Below are positions 62,837 through 64,000 of a stretch of DNA of 64,000 nucleotides, piece by piece. The stretch covers positions 1 through 64,000 of the forward strand of contig NZ_CAOJCM010000007.1 in the NCBI RefSeq assembly GCF_948329825.1. The letters are read 5' to 3'. The DNA is from Paenibacillus sp. JJ-100 (GTDB lineage: Bacteria; Bacillota; Bacilli; Paenibacillales; Paenibacillaceae). The notes below the pieces were generated by a model, which saw only the letters and a list, made by a program, of their open reading frames with translations, was not told the origin of the DNA and made no database searches. Every line of letters starts with the position of its first letter. Positions within the stretch are counted from its first letter, which is position 1. The position numbers were made by a program, and so were the translations under genes.

Positions 62837-63076
62837 CAAATCAATATGAACATTGAAATTGTGATATATGTTTGCTACCCCGACTGCACTATCCTTTTCA
62901 TGTAAGGTGCCTTTGGCATCAATCCAATCAGCGACTTGCATCATCAAGATAAGAATCCAAATGGTGTTGTTCGTCCATGTTTTGCACCCGTGATCGGTTG
63001 TAGTCGAATGATGCAAAAAGCAGAAGGTGCATTAAGCGCTGAAGGGTATCCAAGTTACCTGGGGAGGGGTTTGTTC
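62837..63076 (+). promoter_or_regulatory. Upstream region of solute-binding protein with shared motif
   Basis: This gap contains TCAA (62841-62844), eight bases, TTGAAAT (62853-62859), the same spacing and half-sites as at 59337-59355 ahead of the permeases. No gene is seen in it. Confidence 0.45.
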
Positions 63077-64000
63077 ATGTATAGAAAAATGATGACGGCA
63101 TTACTGGCAGTAACGATGATTACCGTAACGGCATGCAGTTCAGGGGCCAAGGAAGAACCAGCGAAGGAAACTGCTGCACCCCTAGCCTTGCAAAACGGGA
63201 AGTATGAACCGGCAGTTCAGATGAGTTATTTGCGAGCCTGGAATGATGATACGAAATTCAAGAACGGAGAAACGGCACAGAATAATGTGCATACCAAATG
63301 GGCCAAGGAGCGACTTGGCATCGATCTGACCACACCATGGGCCGTATCCGTAACCAATGATGCATTTTACACGAAATTGCGTCTGTCCCTGTCGGCAAAC
63401 GAGGAACTCCCGGATATCGTCTCCATTCGGGGGGACTACAATCTGGTGCGGGAATTAATTGAATCGGGGAAGTTTGCCAATGCGGGGGAGTTGTTTGACC
63501 AATATGCGTCCGACACTTGGAAACAGGCATCCGAATCGGCCCCAGAAGAATGGTATCCATACATGTATGAGGGCGAGCGGTACGGCATTCCGATCTTCGA
63601 TTATGCATATAACGGCGATTCGGTCATGTTCATTCGGGAAGACTGGCTGAAGAAGCTGGGACTGAAGGAACCGAAGACCATGGATGAGCTGGTTGCAGTT
63701 ATGGATGCGTTCACGAATCAGGACCCGGATGGCAACGGTAAAAAAGATACGTATGGTCTAACCGTGGGCATGAAGAATGGGCTTAATACCTGGATGACTG
63801 AATCGGGCTGGATCTTCGGCATGTACAATACGATGCCAGGACAGTGGAATGATGCTGGAGACGGGACACTGCAGTATGGCTCGATCCAGCCAGGTGTGAA
63901 GGAAGGATTGGCGACGATGAAAGATTGGTTGTCCAAAGGTTACCTGCCCAAAGAAGCGGGTGTCTATGACGAGATCAAAGCAGCTGAACTGTTCACCGCA
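63077..64000 (+). CDS. Extracellular sugar-binding lipoprotein of ABC importer (3' end cut)
   Basis: The first 308 residues are in the window and the gene runs past its end. ATG 63077 follows GGGGAGGGG (63061-63068) by eight bases. The signal peptide ends in lipobox VTAC with Cys20, followed by a Ser/Ala/Glu/Lys spacer. The mature part has the family-1 solute-binding features DEIKAAELF, PDIVSIRGDY, RYGIPIFDYA and MFIREDWLKKLGL, typical of LplA/YtcQ-type proteins. It is the binding component for the permease pair at 57334-59221, placed instead after the two-component genes. Confidence 0.93.
   Translation, partial: MYRKMMTALLAVTMITVTACSSGAKEEPAKETAAPLALQNGKYEPAVQMSYLRAWNDDTKFKNGETAQNNVHTKWAKERLGIDLTTPWAVSVTNDAFYTKLRLSLSANEELPDIVSIRGDYNLVRELIESGKFANAGELFDQYASDTWKQASESAPEEWYPYMYEGERYGIPIFDYAYNGDSVMFIREDWLKKLGLKEPKTMDELVAVMDAFTNQDPDGNGKKDTYGLTVGMKNGLNTWMTESGWIFGMYNTMPGQWNDAGDGTLQYGSIQPGVKEGLATMKDWLSKGYLPKEAGVYDEIKAAELFTA

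Overview
The window comes from a Gram-positive, endospore-forming bacterium, almost certainly a Paenibacillus of the kind that makes polymyxins. The evidence is a Dab/Thr lipopeptide synthetase cluster, a GerA-type spore germination operon, a Spo0E-like phosphatase, strong AGGAGG ribosome binding sites, YesM/YesN-type two-component genes beside Lpl-type sugar permeases, and an S-box riboswitch. The species cannot be fixed from this sequence alone.

Positions 1-32029 hold the larger part of a polymyxin synthetase operon, all on the + strand: the 3' part of pmxA (modules 8 and 9 plus the condensation domain for module 10), pmxB (Thr-10 and thioesterase), the ABC exporters pmxC and pmxD, and a complete 6293-residue pmxE (modules 1-5). 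Binding-pocket codes read from the sequence give acyl-Dab1-Thr2-D-Dab3-Dab4-Dab5 for PmxE and Dab8-Dab9-Thr10 for PmxA/PmxB. The epimerase in module 3 predicts D-Dab at position 3. Modules 6 and 7, which separate polymyxins A, B, P and others, lie upstream of the window. Gene order (A, B, C, D, E) differs from assembly order (E, A, B). The Dab adenylation domains of modules 4, 5, 8 and 9, and the two Thr adenylation domains, are nearly identical at DNA level, which points to recent homogenisation inside the cluster.

Positions 32030-49700 are ordinary chromosomal genes: a YafY/WYL regulator divergent from a VOC-fold protein with a perfect palindrome between them; a cytosolic PAS chemoreceptor behind a sigma-D-like promoter; a gerA-type operon (A, B and C subunits); mmuP-mmuM for S-methylmethionine use under a SAM-I riboswitch; two sugar-related clusters with AraC regulators, sugar isomerase, Gfo/Idh/MocA oxidoreductases and an aldo/keto reductase; an Rrf2 regulator; and a SnoaL-like protein.

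Positions 49700-57200 carry an MFS exporter with a divergent ArsR-type repressor and operator, a small zinc-ribbon protein, a three-gene operon of a WYL-type regulator plus two diverged paralogues of unknown function (the least explained locus here), a Spo0E-like protein and an AT-rich secreted beta-propeller protein. Positions 57300-64000 hold a sugar ABC uptake system: two permeases on the - strand, a divergent YesM/YesN-type kinase and regulator, and a solute-binding lipoprotein cut by the window end.
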